64,000 nucleotides of DNA from positions 1-64,000 of the forward strand of contig DUBW01000043.1 of assembly GCA_012960135.1 (NCBI GenBank). The letters run 5' to 3'. A program made the position numbers and the translations under genes. Shown one piece after another: positions 9,575 through 18,035 of the stretch (within the stretch, counting starts at the first letter, position 1; each line of letters begins with the position of its first letter). This DNA is from Methyloprofundus sp. GTDB lineage: Bacteria > Pseudomonadota > Gammaproteobacteria > Methylococcales > Methylomonadaceae. The notes under the pieces were generated by a model. It did no database searches, had not been told where the DNA came from, and worked only from the letters and a program-made list of their open reading frames with translations.

Positions 9575-11712
9575 AAATTCCTTTTAGCATTTCTATTCTG
9601 TTTCTACTGAGCTTTATTGTCCTGTCTCTACAGTTAATGAGTTCGGCGCTGCAGGATACCTCGCAGCTGGGTGACCTATACACCTGGTTAGTCTTGAGTA
9701 ATGCGGTGGGCACGGTGTGCTTGCTGGTGTTAGTGAGCTACAATATTTTTTCCTTGGTGCGACGGCTAAAAAAACGTGAAGCAGGCTCCAGGTTAACCAG
9801 AAATATTGTTTTATTGTTTATTGTTTTGACTCTGGTTCCGGCAGGCACAGTATTCTATTTCTCCATGAAGTTTTTGCATCAGAGTATTGATAGTTGGTTT
9901 AATGTGGAACTGGATGCGGCGATGGAAGATGCTCTGGAATTAAGCCAAGCGTCTTTAGAGCAACGCGTGCGCTGGAACTTAAGACAATCGCAGCGCTTGA
10001 CTGAATCATTACGTAATAAGTCGTTACAGGAGATTGCTCTAGAAGTAGAGCAGTTGCGTGAGATAGCAGCGGCCAGTGAGGTTACTTTATTGTCGAAAAA
10101 GGGCAAGGTGATTGCCTTTAGCGGTTTGACTCGCAGTGATATTTTACCCAGCCTGCCAGTAAGTTCCTTATTTTTTCAGGTACAGCAAGGAGAGGATTTT
10201 GTTAATCTGGCTTCGGTAGATGATCGCTTAGTAGTGCAAGCCATCGTCGCGATTGAACCGCGAAAAACACATTATTTGCAGATCGTTTACCCCGTACCAG
10301 AGCGTATTGGTGATTTAACAGATTCAGTTGAATTTGCGTACGTCAGGTTTCAGGAAATGACCTACTTACGGCATTCATTAAAGATCAGTTTTTCTCTGGT
10401 TTTATCTCTGGTGTTGTTAATGAGTTTTTTGGCGGCTGTTTCTGCCGCATTTATCAGTGTGCGCGGGATTATTTCTCCGATACGAGATTTAGTCCGTGGT
10501 ACACAAGCGGTAGCTGCGGGATATTATGAGCAATTATTGCCCGCAAAGCGCCAGGATGATTTAGGGTTTCTGGTTGAGTCTTTTAACGAAATGGTACGTC
10601 AGATTTCACGTGCGCAAGATGAAACGCGAAAAAGCACCCAGGAAATTGAGCGCCAGAGAGCTTATTTAGAGACTTTGTTAACCAGCTTAACTTCTGGTGT
10701 ATTAAGCTTTGATTCCAGTCTGAATATCCGCACTGCAAATCAGGCGGCGAATATTATTCTGCATGTGCAGGTCATGCGCTTTTATGGCAGAGATTTAGCT
10801 CATCTGGCAAGAGGTCACCCCGATTTAATGGCTTTGGTTAAGGTGGTTCAGCCTTTACTAGAAAAATCATTTGATATATGGCAGCGTAATATCGTGGTTG
10901 ACGGACCTGATGGGCGCAAGGAGATAGTCTGCCAGGGAACCCCTTTATTTTCTGCTGAAGGGGGTTATATTGGAGCGGTGCTAGTATTTGATGATATAAC
11001 GGATTTGATACAGGCACAAAAAAATGCGGCCTGGTCTGAAGTCGCAAGGCGTTTGGCACACGAAATTAAAAATCCGTTAACGCCTATTCAATTGTCTGCC
11101 GAGCGCTTGCAGCATAAGCTTTTGAATAAACTAGATGGCGATGATAGGCAAATGTTAAGTCGCTCGACACGCACTATTATTCAGCAAGTAGAAGCTATGA
11201 AGCATATGGTCGATGATTTTTCAGAATATGCACAGCCGACCAGAAATCAAACGACTAATCTTGATTTACCCGCACTGGTTCAGGAGGTTGTGGTGTTGTA
11301 TGCAGCCGACCCTAAAGTGGAGTTTGAATTTCAGTTAGGTGCAGAGAGAATGTTACTTAAAGCGGATGCTGTGAGTATTCGTCAGCTGCTACATAATATG
11401 TTTAAAAATGCACTGGAGGCTATGGACGGCGAAGGGAAAATAAGTATCAAGCTGCAAACGGTGAGAAAAAATAATAGTACGGTGGTGCAATTAGCCATTT
11501 ATGATACGGGGTGTGGTATTGATATTAATCAGGCCAAAAAAATTTTTGAGCCTTATGTGACCAATAAACAGAAAGGGACGGGTTTAGGTTTGGCGATTGT
11601 GAAGAAAGTGATTGAAGAGCATGGTGGGACTATTCGTCTGGATAGTCGTTATAAACAGGGAGCTGGCTTTATTATGCAATTTCCAGCGGTATTTGATGAG
11701 ACGCAACAATGA
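9562..11712 (+). CDS. ntrY: NtrY-type transmembrane sensor histidine kinase
   Basis: A 716-residue inner-membrane kinase. It has several N-terminal transmembrane helices (residues ~5-25, 40-60, 75-95 and ~275-300), an intervening sensor region, HAMP (GIISPIRDLVRGTQAV), a PAS-like region near 365-470, HisKA with phospho-acceptor His in RLAHEIKNPLTPIQ, and a HATPase_c domain (N box HNMFKNALEAM, G1 DTGCGID, G2 GTGLGLAIV). It is the partner of the next gene, which it overlaps by four bases. NtrYX pairs respond to redox or nitrogen status in other proteobacteria. The stimulus here is unknown. Confidence 0.9.
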   Translation: MVRIKIPFSISILFLLSFIVLSLQLMSSALQDTSQLGDLYTWLVLSNAVGTVCLLVLVSYNIFSLVRRLKKREAGSRLTRNIVLLFIVLTLVPAGTVFYFSMKFLHQSIDSWFNVELDAAMEDALELSQASLEQRVRWNLRQSQRLTESLRNKSLQEIALEVEQLREIAAASEVTLLSKKGKVIAFSGLTRSDILPSLPVSSLFFQVQQGEDFVNLASVDDRLVVQAIVAIEPRKTHYLQIVYPVPERIGDLTDSVEFAYVRFQEMTYLRHSLKISFSLVLSLVLLMSFLAAVSAAFISVRGIISPIRDLVRGTQAVAAGYYEQLLPAKRQDDLGFLVESFNEMVRQISRAQDETRKSTQEIERQRAYLETLLTSLTSGVLSFDSSLNIRTANQAANIILHVQVMRFYGRDLAHLARGHPDLMALVKVVQPLLEKSFDIWQRNIVVDGPDGRKEIVCQGTPLFSAEGGYIGAVLVFDDITDLIQAQKNAAWSEVARRLAHEIKNPLTPIQLSAERLQHKLLNKLDGDDRQMLSRSTRTIIQQVEAMKHMVDDFSEYAQPTRNQTTNLDLPALVQEVVVLYAADPKVEFEFQLGAERMLLKADAVSIRQLLHNMFKNALEAMDGEGKISIKLQTVRKNNSTVVQLAIYDTGCGIDINQAKKIFEPYVTNKQKGTGLGLAIVKKVIEEHGGTIRLDSRYKQGAGFIMQFPAVFDETQQ

Positions 11713-13076
11713 GTGGATATAAAGCAAATATTTTAGTGGTAGACGATGAGCCAGATATTCGGCAATTAGTTCAGGAAATTCTTCAGGATGAAGGGTATGT
11801 CGTTTATACGGCAGGGGATGCGGCAGAGGCAAGGCAGATGCAACAGAGGCATCAACCTGATTTGATTTTACTGGATATCTGGATGCCGGATACTGACGGT
11901 ATTACGCTATTGAAAGAATGGGGCGATGAAGAGGGGTTTGTTGCGCCCGTGATTATGATGTCGGGGCATGGCACCATTGAAACAGCGGTTGAGGCAACTA
12001 AGCTAGGGGCTTATGAATTTCTTGAAAAACCATTGTCACTGGCGCGTTTGTTACTGGTTGTTGAGCGTGCGGTTGATGCGCATATGTTGCAGCGTGAAAA
12101 TGCCGGGTTAAAGCAGCAGCTATCGATTGTTCATGAGCCTGTTGGGCGTAGTGCTTTTGCCGAACGAATCAAAGAGCAATTAAAACGCCTGGCACAGCAT
12201 GAAACTAAAGTTATGTTTGTTGGCGAGAGCGGCTCCGGGAAAGAGCTTTATGCGCGTTTTTTGCATGAGCACAGCGGGCGTAAAAACGGGCCTTTTATTG
12301 ATGTTGCTGTGGGAAGTATTGCCTCGGAAAATGCGGAAGTGGAGTTTTTTGGTAAAGAGCAGGGTGGGGGCGTATTCCCGGGCTTGCTGGAAAGGGCGCA
12401 TGGCGGGGTGTTATTTTTAGCTGAAATAGCCGGGATGGATGCCCAGACACAGTTAAAATTCGTAAGTGCCCTGGAATCTAGTTCTTTTTTACGCGTGGGC
12501 GGAACGGAGCAAGTGCATGTGGATGTGCGGGTAATAGTGACGACCCGGGTGGTTTTGGAGCGCGAAGTAAAAGAAGGGCGCTTTCGGCAGGATCTGTATT
12601 ATTTGCTTAATGAGGTCGCGATGGAGGTCTTGCCGTTACGTGAACATAGCGAAGATATTCCGGCATTGCTACAGTTTTATATCGATTTTTTTGTCCAGCA
12701 TGAGAAATTGGCGTTTAGGAAATTCACTATGCCGGCGCTCAATTTTTTACGCAATTATATCTGGCCTGGGAATGTTCGCGAGTTAAAAAACCTGGTGCAA
12801 AGACTAATGATTTTAGGTGCCGGAGATGATATTGAGTTGGCTGAAGTGAAAGCGGCACTTGGTGCCGTGTTGGGCAATGCGGAGATGGAACAGCCAGAGA
12901 CTGTCCCTGTTTTTTTCAAGCTATCATTGAAAGACGCGAGAGAGCAGTTTGAAAAAGCCTATTTAGAATATCATTTTGAAAAGAATCAGGGTAATGTTGC
13001 CAAGCTAGCAGCGGCGGTAGGTGTGGAGCGCACGCATTTATATCGTAAGTTGCATGCCTTGAATATTAAAGAATAG
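11709..13076 (+). CDS. ntrX: NtrX-type response regulator with degenerate AAA+ domain
   Basis: A 455-residue regulator paired with NtrY. The receiver domain has acidic pocket D12/D13, phospho-acceptor D56 (LLDIWMPDTDG) and K107. The AAA+ domain keeps Walker A (GESGSGKE, 172-179) and sensor II (WPGNVREL). The GAFTGA loop that contacts sigma54 is absent; that position reads GKEQGGGVFPG. The Walker B aspartate is replaced (VLFLAEI, Ala238). A C-terminal Fis-type helix-turn-helix follows (GNVAKLAAAVGVERTHLYRKL). Loss of GAFTGA is typical of NtrX rather than NtrC. The Walker B change further suggests that it binds and regulates without classical sigma54 activation. Confidence 0.88.
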   Translation: MSGYKANILVVDDEPDIRQLVQEILQDEGYVVYTAGDAAEARQMQQRHQPDLILLDIWMPDTDGITLLKEWGDEEGFVAPVIMMSGHGTIETAVEATKLGAYEFLEKPLSLARLLLVVERAVDAHMLQRENAGLKQQLSIVHEPVGRSAFAERIKEQLKRLAQHETKVMFVGESGSGKELYARFLHEHSGRKNGPFIDVAVGSIASENAEVEFFGKEQGGGVFPGLLERAHGGVLFLAEIAGMDAQTQLKFVSALESSSFLRVGGTEQVHVDVRVIVTTRVVLEREVKEGRFRQDLYYLLNEVAMEVLPLREHSEDIPALLQFYIDFFVQHEKLAFRKFTMPALNFLRNYIWPGNVRELKNLVQRLMILGAGDDIELAEVKAALGAVLGNAEMEQPETVPVFFKLSLKDAREQFEKAYLEYHFEKNQGNVAKLAAAVGVERTHLYRKLHALNIKE

Positions 13077-13369
13077 CGTGTTGATGCATTGCGTGGGTGC
13101 CGCTCTGTTACTCTGTTGCATATAAGCTATAGTGGGCAGATAGTTCAGGAATTGTGCGGCTATCTTCGGGCGTTGATGAGGTGGGTGATAGCGCTGCCTG
13201 CAGTCAATTGATAAAGTTGAATGCTTGTGAATTGCGGCAAGTAAAGCGTTTATTTGTTTACCATCTTAAGAATATTTAGGATAATGTATGGTTGAAGTGA
13301 TTTTATTGCGATGCGAAATATAGAATTTAAAAATTGTCGCCAGCCTTTTTGTGAGATCTAGTACTGATT

Positions 13370-14725
13370 ATGTTTGATAATTTAACTGACCGTTTAGGTA
13401 AAACCTTAAAGAATCTTCGTGGCCAAGGGCGCCTGACAGAAGAGAATATTAAAGAAGCTATGCGTGAGGTGCGTATGGCGTTGCTGGAGGCGGATGTTGC
13501 GCTACCCGTTGTTACGGCGTTTATCGATAAGGTAAAAGAGCGTGCTTTGGGGCAGGAAGTGCAAGCCAGTCTATCACCGGGTCAGGCTCTGATCAAAGTT
13601 GTTCAGGCCGAGCTTGAAAGCGTGATGGGCGAGAAGAATGAGGAGCTGGATTTAAAAGCTAATCCGCCTGCTGTCATTCTGATGGCTGGACTGCAAGGGG
13701 CTGGTAAAACAACAACGGTTGCTAAACTAGGTCGTTGGTTACAAGAGACTAAAAAGAAGTCAGTCGGGGTGGTTAGTGCGGATATATACCGTCCAGCCGC
13801 GATTAAGCAGTTAGAGACACTGGCTGATGATTTGTCGCTGACTTTTTTTGACACAGATGTCACCAAAAGTGCTGCCGAGATTGCGACTAATGCCATTGAA
13901 CAGGCAAAAAAGAAGTTTCTGGATGTCGTAATCGTTGATACCGCAGGTCGCCTGCATATCGATGATGAGATGATGGCGGAAATTAAAGCCCTGCATGCTG
14001 CGATTAACCCGGTAGAAACTTTATTTGTCGTTGATAGCATGACCGGGCAGGATGCTGCAAATACTGCCAAGGCATTTGATGAGGCCTTGCCATTAACTGG
14101 TGTGATACTAACCAAGACCGATGGTGATGCGCGGGGTGGTGCTGCCTTATCTATTCGGCATATTACAGGGAAGCCGATTAAATTTGTCGGGGTCGGTGAG
14201 AAAACTGACGCCCTGGAGCCTTTTTATCCGGACCGGATGGCTTCAAGAATCTTGGGCATGGGAGATATGCTCGGCCTGATTGAAGGTATTGAGCAAAAGG
14301 TCGACAAGGAAAAAGCCGATAGACTGGCTAAAAAATTACAAAAAGGGAAAGGTTTTGATCTCGCTGATTTTGGTGAGCAATTAGAACAAATGCAAAATAT
14401 GGGTGGTGTGGGTGCCATGATGGATAAGTTGCCGGGGATGAATGAAGTACCCCAGGAGATGAAAGATAAAGTAAACGACAAGGAGTTGTCGCGACAGGTT
14501 GCTGTTATTCGCTCCATGACCAGGCAGGAAAAACGTCACCCTGATCTGATTAAAGGTAATCGAAAAAAACGTATCGCTGCAGGTTGTGGGCAAGAGTTGC
14601 AGGATGTTAATCGTGTGTTGAAGCAATTCAAGATGATGCAGAAAATGATGAAGCGCTTCAAAAAGGGAAATATGGCGAATATGGTGCGTGGAATTAAGGG
14701 TAATATGCGCGGCATGCGTATGTAA
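13370..14725 (+). CDS. ffh: Signal recognition particle protein Ffh
   Basis: GTPase that, with 4.5S RNA, delivers nascent membrane proteins to FtsY. The N domain begins MFDNLTDRLGKTLKNLRGQG. The G domain contains G1 (GLQGAGKTTT), G3 (DTAGR) and G4 (TKTDGDARGG). The methionine-rich M domain from about residue 300 binds signal sequences and RNA, and ends in a Met/Lys-rich tail (MQKMMKRFKKGN). Length (451 aa) is normal. No 4.5S RNA gene is seen nearby. The 293 bases upstream carry no gene that I can support. Confidence 0.96.
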   Translation: MFDNLTDRLGKTLKNLRGQGRLTEENIKEAMREVRMALLEADVALPVVTAFIDKVKERALGQEVQASLSPGQALIKVVQAELESVMGEKNEELDLKANPPAVILMAGLQGAGKTTTVAKLGRWLQETKKKSVGVVSADIYRPAAIKQLETLADDLSLTFFDTDVTKSAAEIATNAIEQAKKKFLDVVIVDTAGRLHIDDEMMAEIKALHAAINPVETLFVVDSMTGQDAANTAKAFDEALPLTGVILTKTDGDARGGAALSIRHITGKPIKFVGVGEKTDALEPFYPDRMASRILGMGDMLGLIEGIEQKVDKEKADRLAKKLQKGKGFDLADFGEQLEQMQNMGGVGAMMDKLPGMNEVPQEMKDKVNDKELSRQVAVIRSMTRQEKRHPDLIKGNRKKRIAAGCGQELQDVNRVLKQFKMMQKMMKRFKKGNMANMVRGIKGNMRGMRM

Positions 14726-14829
14726 ATTAGAGCGACTATTATGTTTTTTAGAAATTTGCTTCACAAAATGATTAAAACGCGTAGAATGGTTGGATTAAAT
14801 TTGGTTAAATGTAATTTTGGGGAAGTTAG

Positions 14830-15087
14830 ATGGTAGTTATTCGTCTTGCCAGAGGTGGGCAAAAAGATCGTCCTTTTTATCATGTCGTTGTGACTGATAG
14901 CAGAAACAGTCGTGATGGACGTTATATTGAGCGCTTAGGTTTTTTTAATCCTTTAGCTAAAGGTGCAGAAGAAAGATTAAGACTTGATAGTGAGCGTATT
15001 GTGCATTGGCAATCTAAAGGGGCACAACCTTCTGAGCGCGTTGCAAAATTAATTAAAGACGCTAAAAAACAAGCAGCTGCAGCATAA
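14830..15087 (+). CDS. rpsP: 30S ribosomal protein S16
   Basis: An 85-residue S16 with the standard start [21 protein letters not shown] and the conserved DSRNSRDGR segment. Start supported by gggga upstream. First gene of the conserved rpsP-rimM-trmD-rplS operon. Confidence 0.97.
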   Translation: MVVIRLARGGQKDRPFYHVVVTDSRNSRDGRYIERLGFFNPLAKGAEERLRLDSERIVHWQSKGAQPSERVAKLIKDAKKQAAAA

Positions 15088-15089
15088 GT

Positions 15090-15593
15090 TTGACTGAGGA
15101 TATTGTTAGTGTTGGAAAGGTTTCCGGTATCTTTGGAGTTAAAGGCTGGATAAAAGTCTATTCGTATACTGAAATACGTGAAAATATACTGACTTATTCG
15201 CCCTGGATTTTAAGAAAAGGCAAGGAAAGCAAGCTAGTAGAAGTCATTGATGGTCGGCGGCATGGGAAAACAGTCGTGGCCTATCTGCAAGGGCTAGATG
15301 ATAGAGATAAAGCGGCTGAATTAAATGGCTGGGAAATCTTGATTCATGCAGATCAGTTACCTAAGGCCAGGGTCAATGAATATTATTGGGCTGATCTTGT
15401 CGGTTTGCGGGTTAAATCAATAGATGGCACGGACTTTGGAACTGTAGAGCAAATGCTAGAGACAGGTGCAAATGATGTGGTCGTTGTTGCTGGAGAAAGA
15501 GAGCGGTTAATTCCTTTTTTGCAGGGACAGACTATTGTTAATATAGACTTAACTGCTGGTGAGATGTTGGTCGACTGGGATGCTGATTTTTAA
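15090..15593 (+). CDS. rimM: 16S rRNA maturation factor RimM
   Basis: Assists assembly of the 30S head around S19. The 167-residue sequence has the N-terminal RimM domain ([16 protein letters not shown]) and the PRC-barrel half with YYWADLVGL. Translation starts at TTG only two bases after the rpsP stop, so it probably depends on reinitiation. The last base of its stop codon is the first base of the trmD ATG. Confidence 0.95.
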   Translation: MTEDIVSVGKVSGIFGVKGWIKVYSYTEIRENILTYSPWILRKGKESKLVEVIDGRRHGKTVVAYLQGLDDRDKAAELNGWEILIHADQLPKARVNEYYWADLVGLRVKSIDGTDFGTVEQMLETGANDVVVVAGERERLIPFLQGQTIVNIDLTAGEMLVDWDADF

Positions 15594-16339
15594 TGCACTT
15601 TGATGTTGTCACGATTTTTCCAGATATGGTACTTAATAGTGCGCTGAATGGCGTTACAGGGCGTGCTATAAAACAGGGAAGAGTTGGTTTATCAGTCTGG
15701 AATCCTAGAGATTATACTGCTGACCGGCATAAAACTGTTGATGATCGCTCTTATGGTGGTGGTCCAGGCATGGTGATGAAGTATCAGCCGTTAAAAGACG
15801 CTGTTGATAATGCCAAGGGCTCAATTAATGCTGAGCGTGTTAAGGTTGTTTATTTAAGCCCTCAAGGAATACCTCTGACTCAGCAGCTTCTGAATGAAAA
15901 TGCTACTTTACAGCAATTGATTTTAGTTGCAGGGCGTTATGAAGGGATTGATGAGCGCTTTATTGAGGATGAATGTACGGAAGAGTGGTCACTGGGTGAT
16001 TTTGTTATTAGTGGTGGTGAGTTAGCCGCTCTGGTAGTGATTGATGCAATCAGTAGATTGTTGCCGGGTGTTTTGGGGGACGATGAGTCTGCTCAGCAGG
16101 ACTCGCATATGCATGGCTTACTCGATTACCCACACTATACTAGGCCAGAAATCATTGCAGGTAAACAAGTTCCAGATATTTTGTTGAGTGGTAATCATAA
16201 GGGAATTGAGCGCTGGCGGTTGCAGCAATCATTGGGGCGAACCTGGCAAAAAAGACCAGATTTGTTGTTGGATAAAGAATTAACAACACAGCAGCAGGCG
16301 TTGTTAGAAGAATTTAAAATTGAATTAAAGAATAAATAA
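15593..16339 (+). CDS. trmD: tRNA (guanine37-N1)-methyltransferase
   Basis: Makes m1G37 in tRNA to prevent +1 frameshifting. The 248-residue SPOUT/trefoil-knot enzyme shows [20 protein letters not shown], the SAM-binding knot [11 protein letters not shown], and [17 protein letters not shown]. Its start overlaps the rimM stop in TAATG. rplS follows after nine bases. Confidence 0.97.
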   Translation: MHFDVVTIFPDMVLNSALNGVTGRAIKQGRVGLSVWNPRDYTADRHKTVDDRSYGGGPGMVMKYQPLKDAVDNAKGSINAERVKVVYLSPQGIPLTQQLLNENATLQQLILVAGRYEGIDERFIEDECTEEWSLGDFVISGGELAALVVIDAISRLLPGVLGDDESAQQDSHMHGLLDYPHYTRPEIIAGKQVPDILLSGNHKGIERWRLQQSLGRTWQKRPDLLLDKELTTQQQALLEEFKIELKNK

Positions 16340-16348
16340 GGTGCAGCA

Positions 16349-16696
16349 ATGAGTAATATTATTAGTCAATTAGAAGCGGAACAGCAGAAAACAGATATAC
16401 CAGCATTTAATCCTGGAGATACAGTTGTTGTTCAGGTGAAAGTAAAAGAAGGAAGTCGTGAGAGATTACAGGCATTTGAAGGCGTGGTAATTGCTAAGCG
16501 TAATCGTGGCTTAAACTCAGCTTTTACTGTCAGAAAGATTTCTCACGGTGTTGGCGTAGAGCGTGTTTTTCAAACACATAGCCCTCTCGTTGGAGATATA
16601 CAGATTAAGCGTCGAGGTGCGGTGCGTAGAGCTAAGTTATATTATTTACGTGAGTTGTCTGGTAGAGCGGCACGTATTAAAGAAAAACTTTCATAA
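16349..16696 (+). CDS. rplS: 50S ribosomal protein L19
   Basis: A 115-residue L19 with [35 protein letters not shown] at residues ~20-53 (split here from longer match) and a normal C-terminus ([18 protein letters not shown]). It is the last gene of the operon and is followed directly by a UUCG hairpin terminator. Confidence 0.97.
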   Translation: MSNIISQLEAEQQKTDIPAFNPGDTVVVQVKVKEGSRERLQAFEGVVIAKRNRGLNSAFTVRKISHGVGVERVFQTHSPLVGDIQIKRRGAVRRAKLYYLRELSGRAARIKEKLS

Positions 16697-16720
16697 ATAT
16701 TGTTTTTATGAATTGAGAAA

Positions 16721-16746
16721 GGTGTCTTCGGGCACCTTTTTTTTTG
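16721..16746 (+). terminator. Intrinsic terminator of rpsP-rimM-trmD-rplS
   Basis: ggtgtc-ttcg-ggcacc forms a 6-bp stem (one G-U pair) closed by a C(UUCG)G tetraloop and followed by nine Ts. It starts 24 bases after the rplS stop. Confidence 0.93.
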
Positions 16747-16810
16747 CGTGCTGAATATTAGTCTAGGCTAAATTCGGCTATTAAGTCACTGTGGCTCAGT
16801 GACTCAGGGT

Positions 16811-17729
16811 TTATAAATCCGTGAATATATCCACGCCCGTTTCTTCAATTAAAGCGCGGCGAAGTTTTTCTGCTTCTGCAGTTCGCTCAATAATATTGGG
16901 GGTTAGGCAGGCCTTGCCTTCAAAGCGCGTAATGCTTCCGGTTGTCCATTCACTGACAACGGAGACAATAATCTTCTAGTTGATTTTCTTTTTATCCGCT
17001 GCAAAAGCAAAAATCAGTGCCAGGTCGCCCAGATTGTAGATTAAGCGTGAGGTGCCATCGAAGTAATAATGCAAAGCAGTACAGGATGAGGGGTGAATAA
17101 TAAAATTTTCACTGCCGACAACTTTTAAACGGTAATGAATGTACTGTTTGGTTTCCTTGTAGTTTAAAGGTTTTAAATGATATTCGATGGAGATAGGTTG
17201 CGAAAACCGTACCAGTTCAGGCTGGTTTAGTGTGTCTACAAGCTCGGACTGGCCTACCAGTACTAGCTGGAGCATAATATTCCGATTGACGTTAATATTC
17301 GAAAGCAAGTGTAGACTCTTTCAGAGTCTGAATGTCCATATTCTGCGCTTCATCAACAATTAAGACAACTCGTTTGTTAGTGTAATAAAGTCTACAAAGG
17401 CTTGATAGCGTTTAGCTTTGTTGCTGGCAGTCGATTCAATTTTAAAGCCAGCTAAAACACAGGTTAATAAATTACCGAATGTGCTATGAGTATTGGTGAT
17501 TAAACCTACCTCGCAGTCGGCACGTAGTTTGTCACGCAAGCTACGTATCAGGGCTGTTTCCCGAGCCAATGTCACCTGTAATAACAGTAAAACCTGCCTG
17601 ACTAACAAGCCCGTACTGTAAAGTAGTTAAAGTTTTTTTATGTTTTGAGCTTAAGTAAAGAAAGCTTAGGTCAGGAATCAACGAAAGAGGTTTTTTTGAG
17701 AGACCGAAAAACTTAGTATACATAGGCAA
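16811..17729 (-). pseudogene. Frameshifted ExeA/GspA-like AAA ATPase
   Basis: The minus strand reads an ExeA-type ATPase in pieces. The first is MYTKFFGLSKKPLSLIPD, continuing to a Walker A region (GDIGSG) where the frame breaks before the catalytic Lys. A second piece contains LRADCEVGLITNTHSTFGNL, and a third contains Walker B (VVLIVDEAQN). A fourth contains LLSNINVNRN and LVLVGQSELVD. An in-frame stop at 16976-16978 is followed, in the same frame, by about 55 more sensible codons to 16811. At least three frame changes plus one stop make it non-functional. Such ATPases serve type II secretion or exosortase loci; no partner gene is nearby. Confidence 0.8.
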
Positions 17730-18035
17730 TAATGCTAGCTATTGTCTAAGGAGGGGTGTGTTATTGATTCGTTTATTATGCCGTAATTTTTTATTTCTAG
17801 AATGGTTAAGAAGACTAGCTTTTATGTTCAGTGGGTATGTGACGTTATGGGCCCACTCTCTCTCTGCGCAGGTGCACTAAAAAAGCAGATATAATACAGC
17901 TGAAAACTGGCAGCCATGTTAGTTGTAGTTAGCTAGATATTAATTTTAAAACAAGGGTTTAGCGTAATAGGATGCTACCTTGAATATGCGTATGGCTTAT
18001 AAGTTGTTAATAAAAATTAAAAAGGCTGGATATTA
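17730..18035. other. Intergenic stretch upstream of rapA
   Basis: About 300 bases between the dead ATPase gene (divergent) and rapA. I see no coding frame, RNA gene or clear hairpin. The last 100 bases are AT-rich and must contain the rapA promoter, but no element stands out with confidence. Confidence 0.5.

Noticed and set aside
13603-14115. 170-residue minus-strand ORF
   Set aside because: Entirely antisense to ffh with no motifs; a codon-bias shadow of the real gene.
14381-14764. 127-residue His-rich minus-strand ORF
   Set aside because: Antisense to the Met/Lys-rich M domain of ffh. His richness is the complement of ATG-rich codons.
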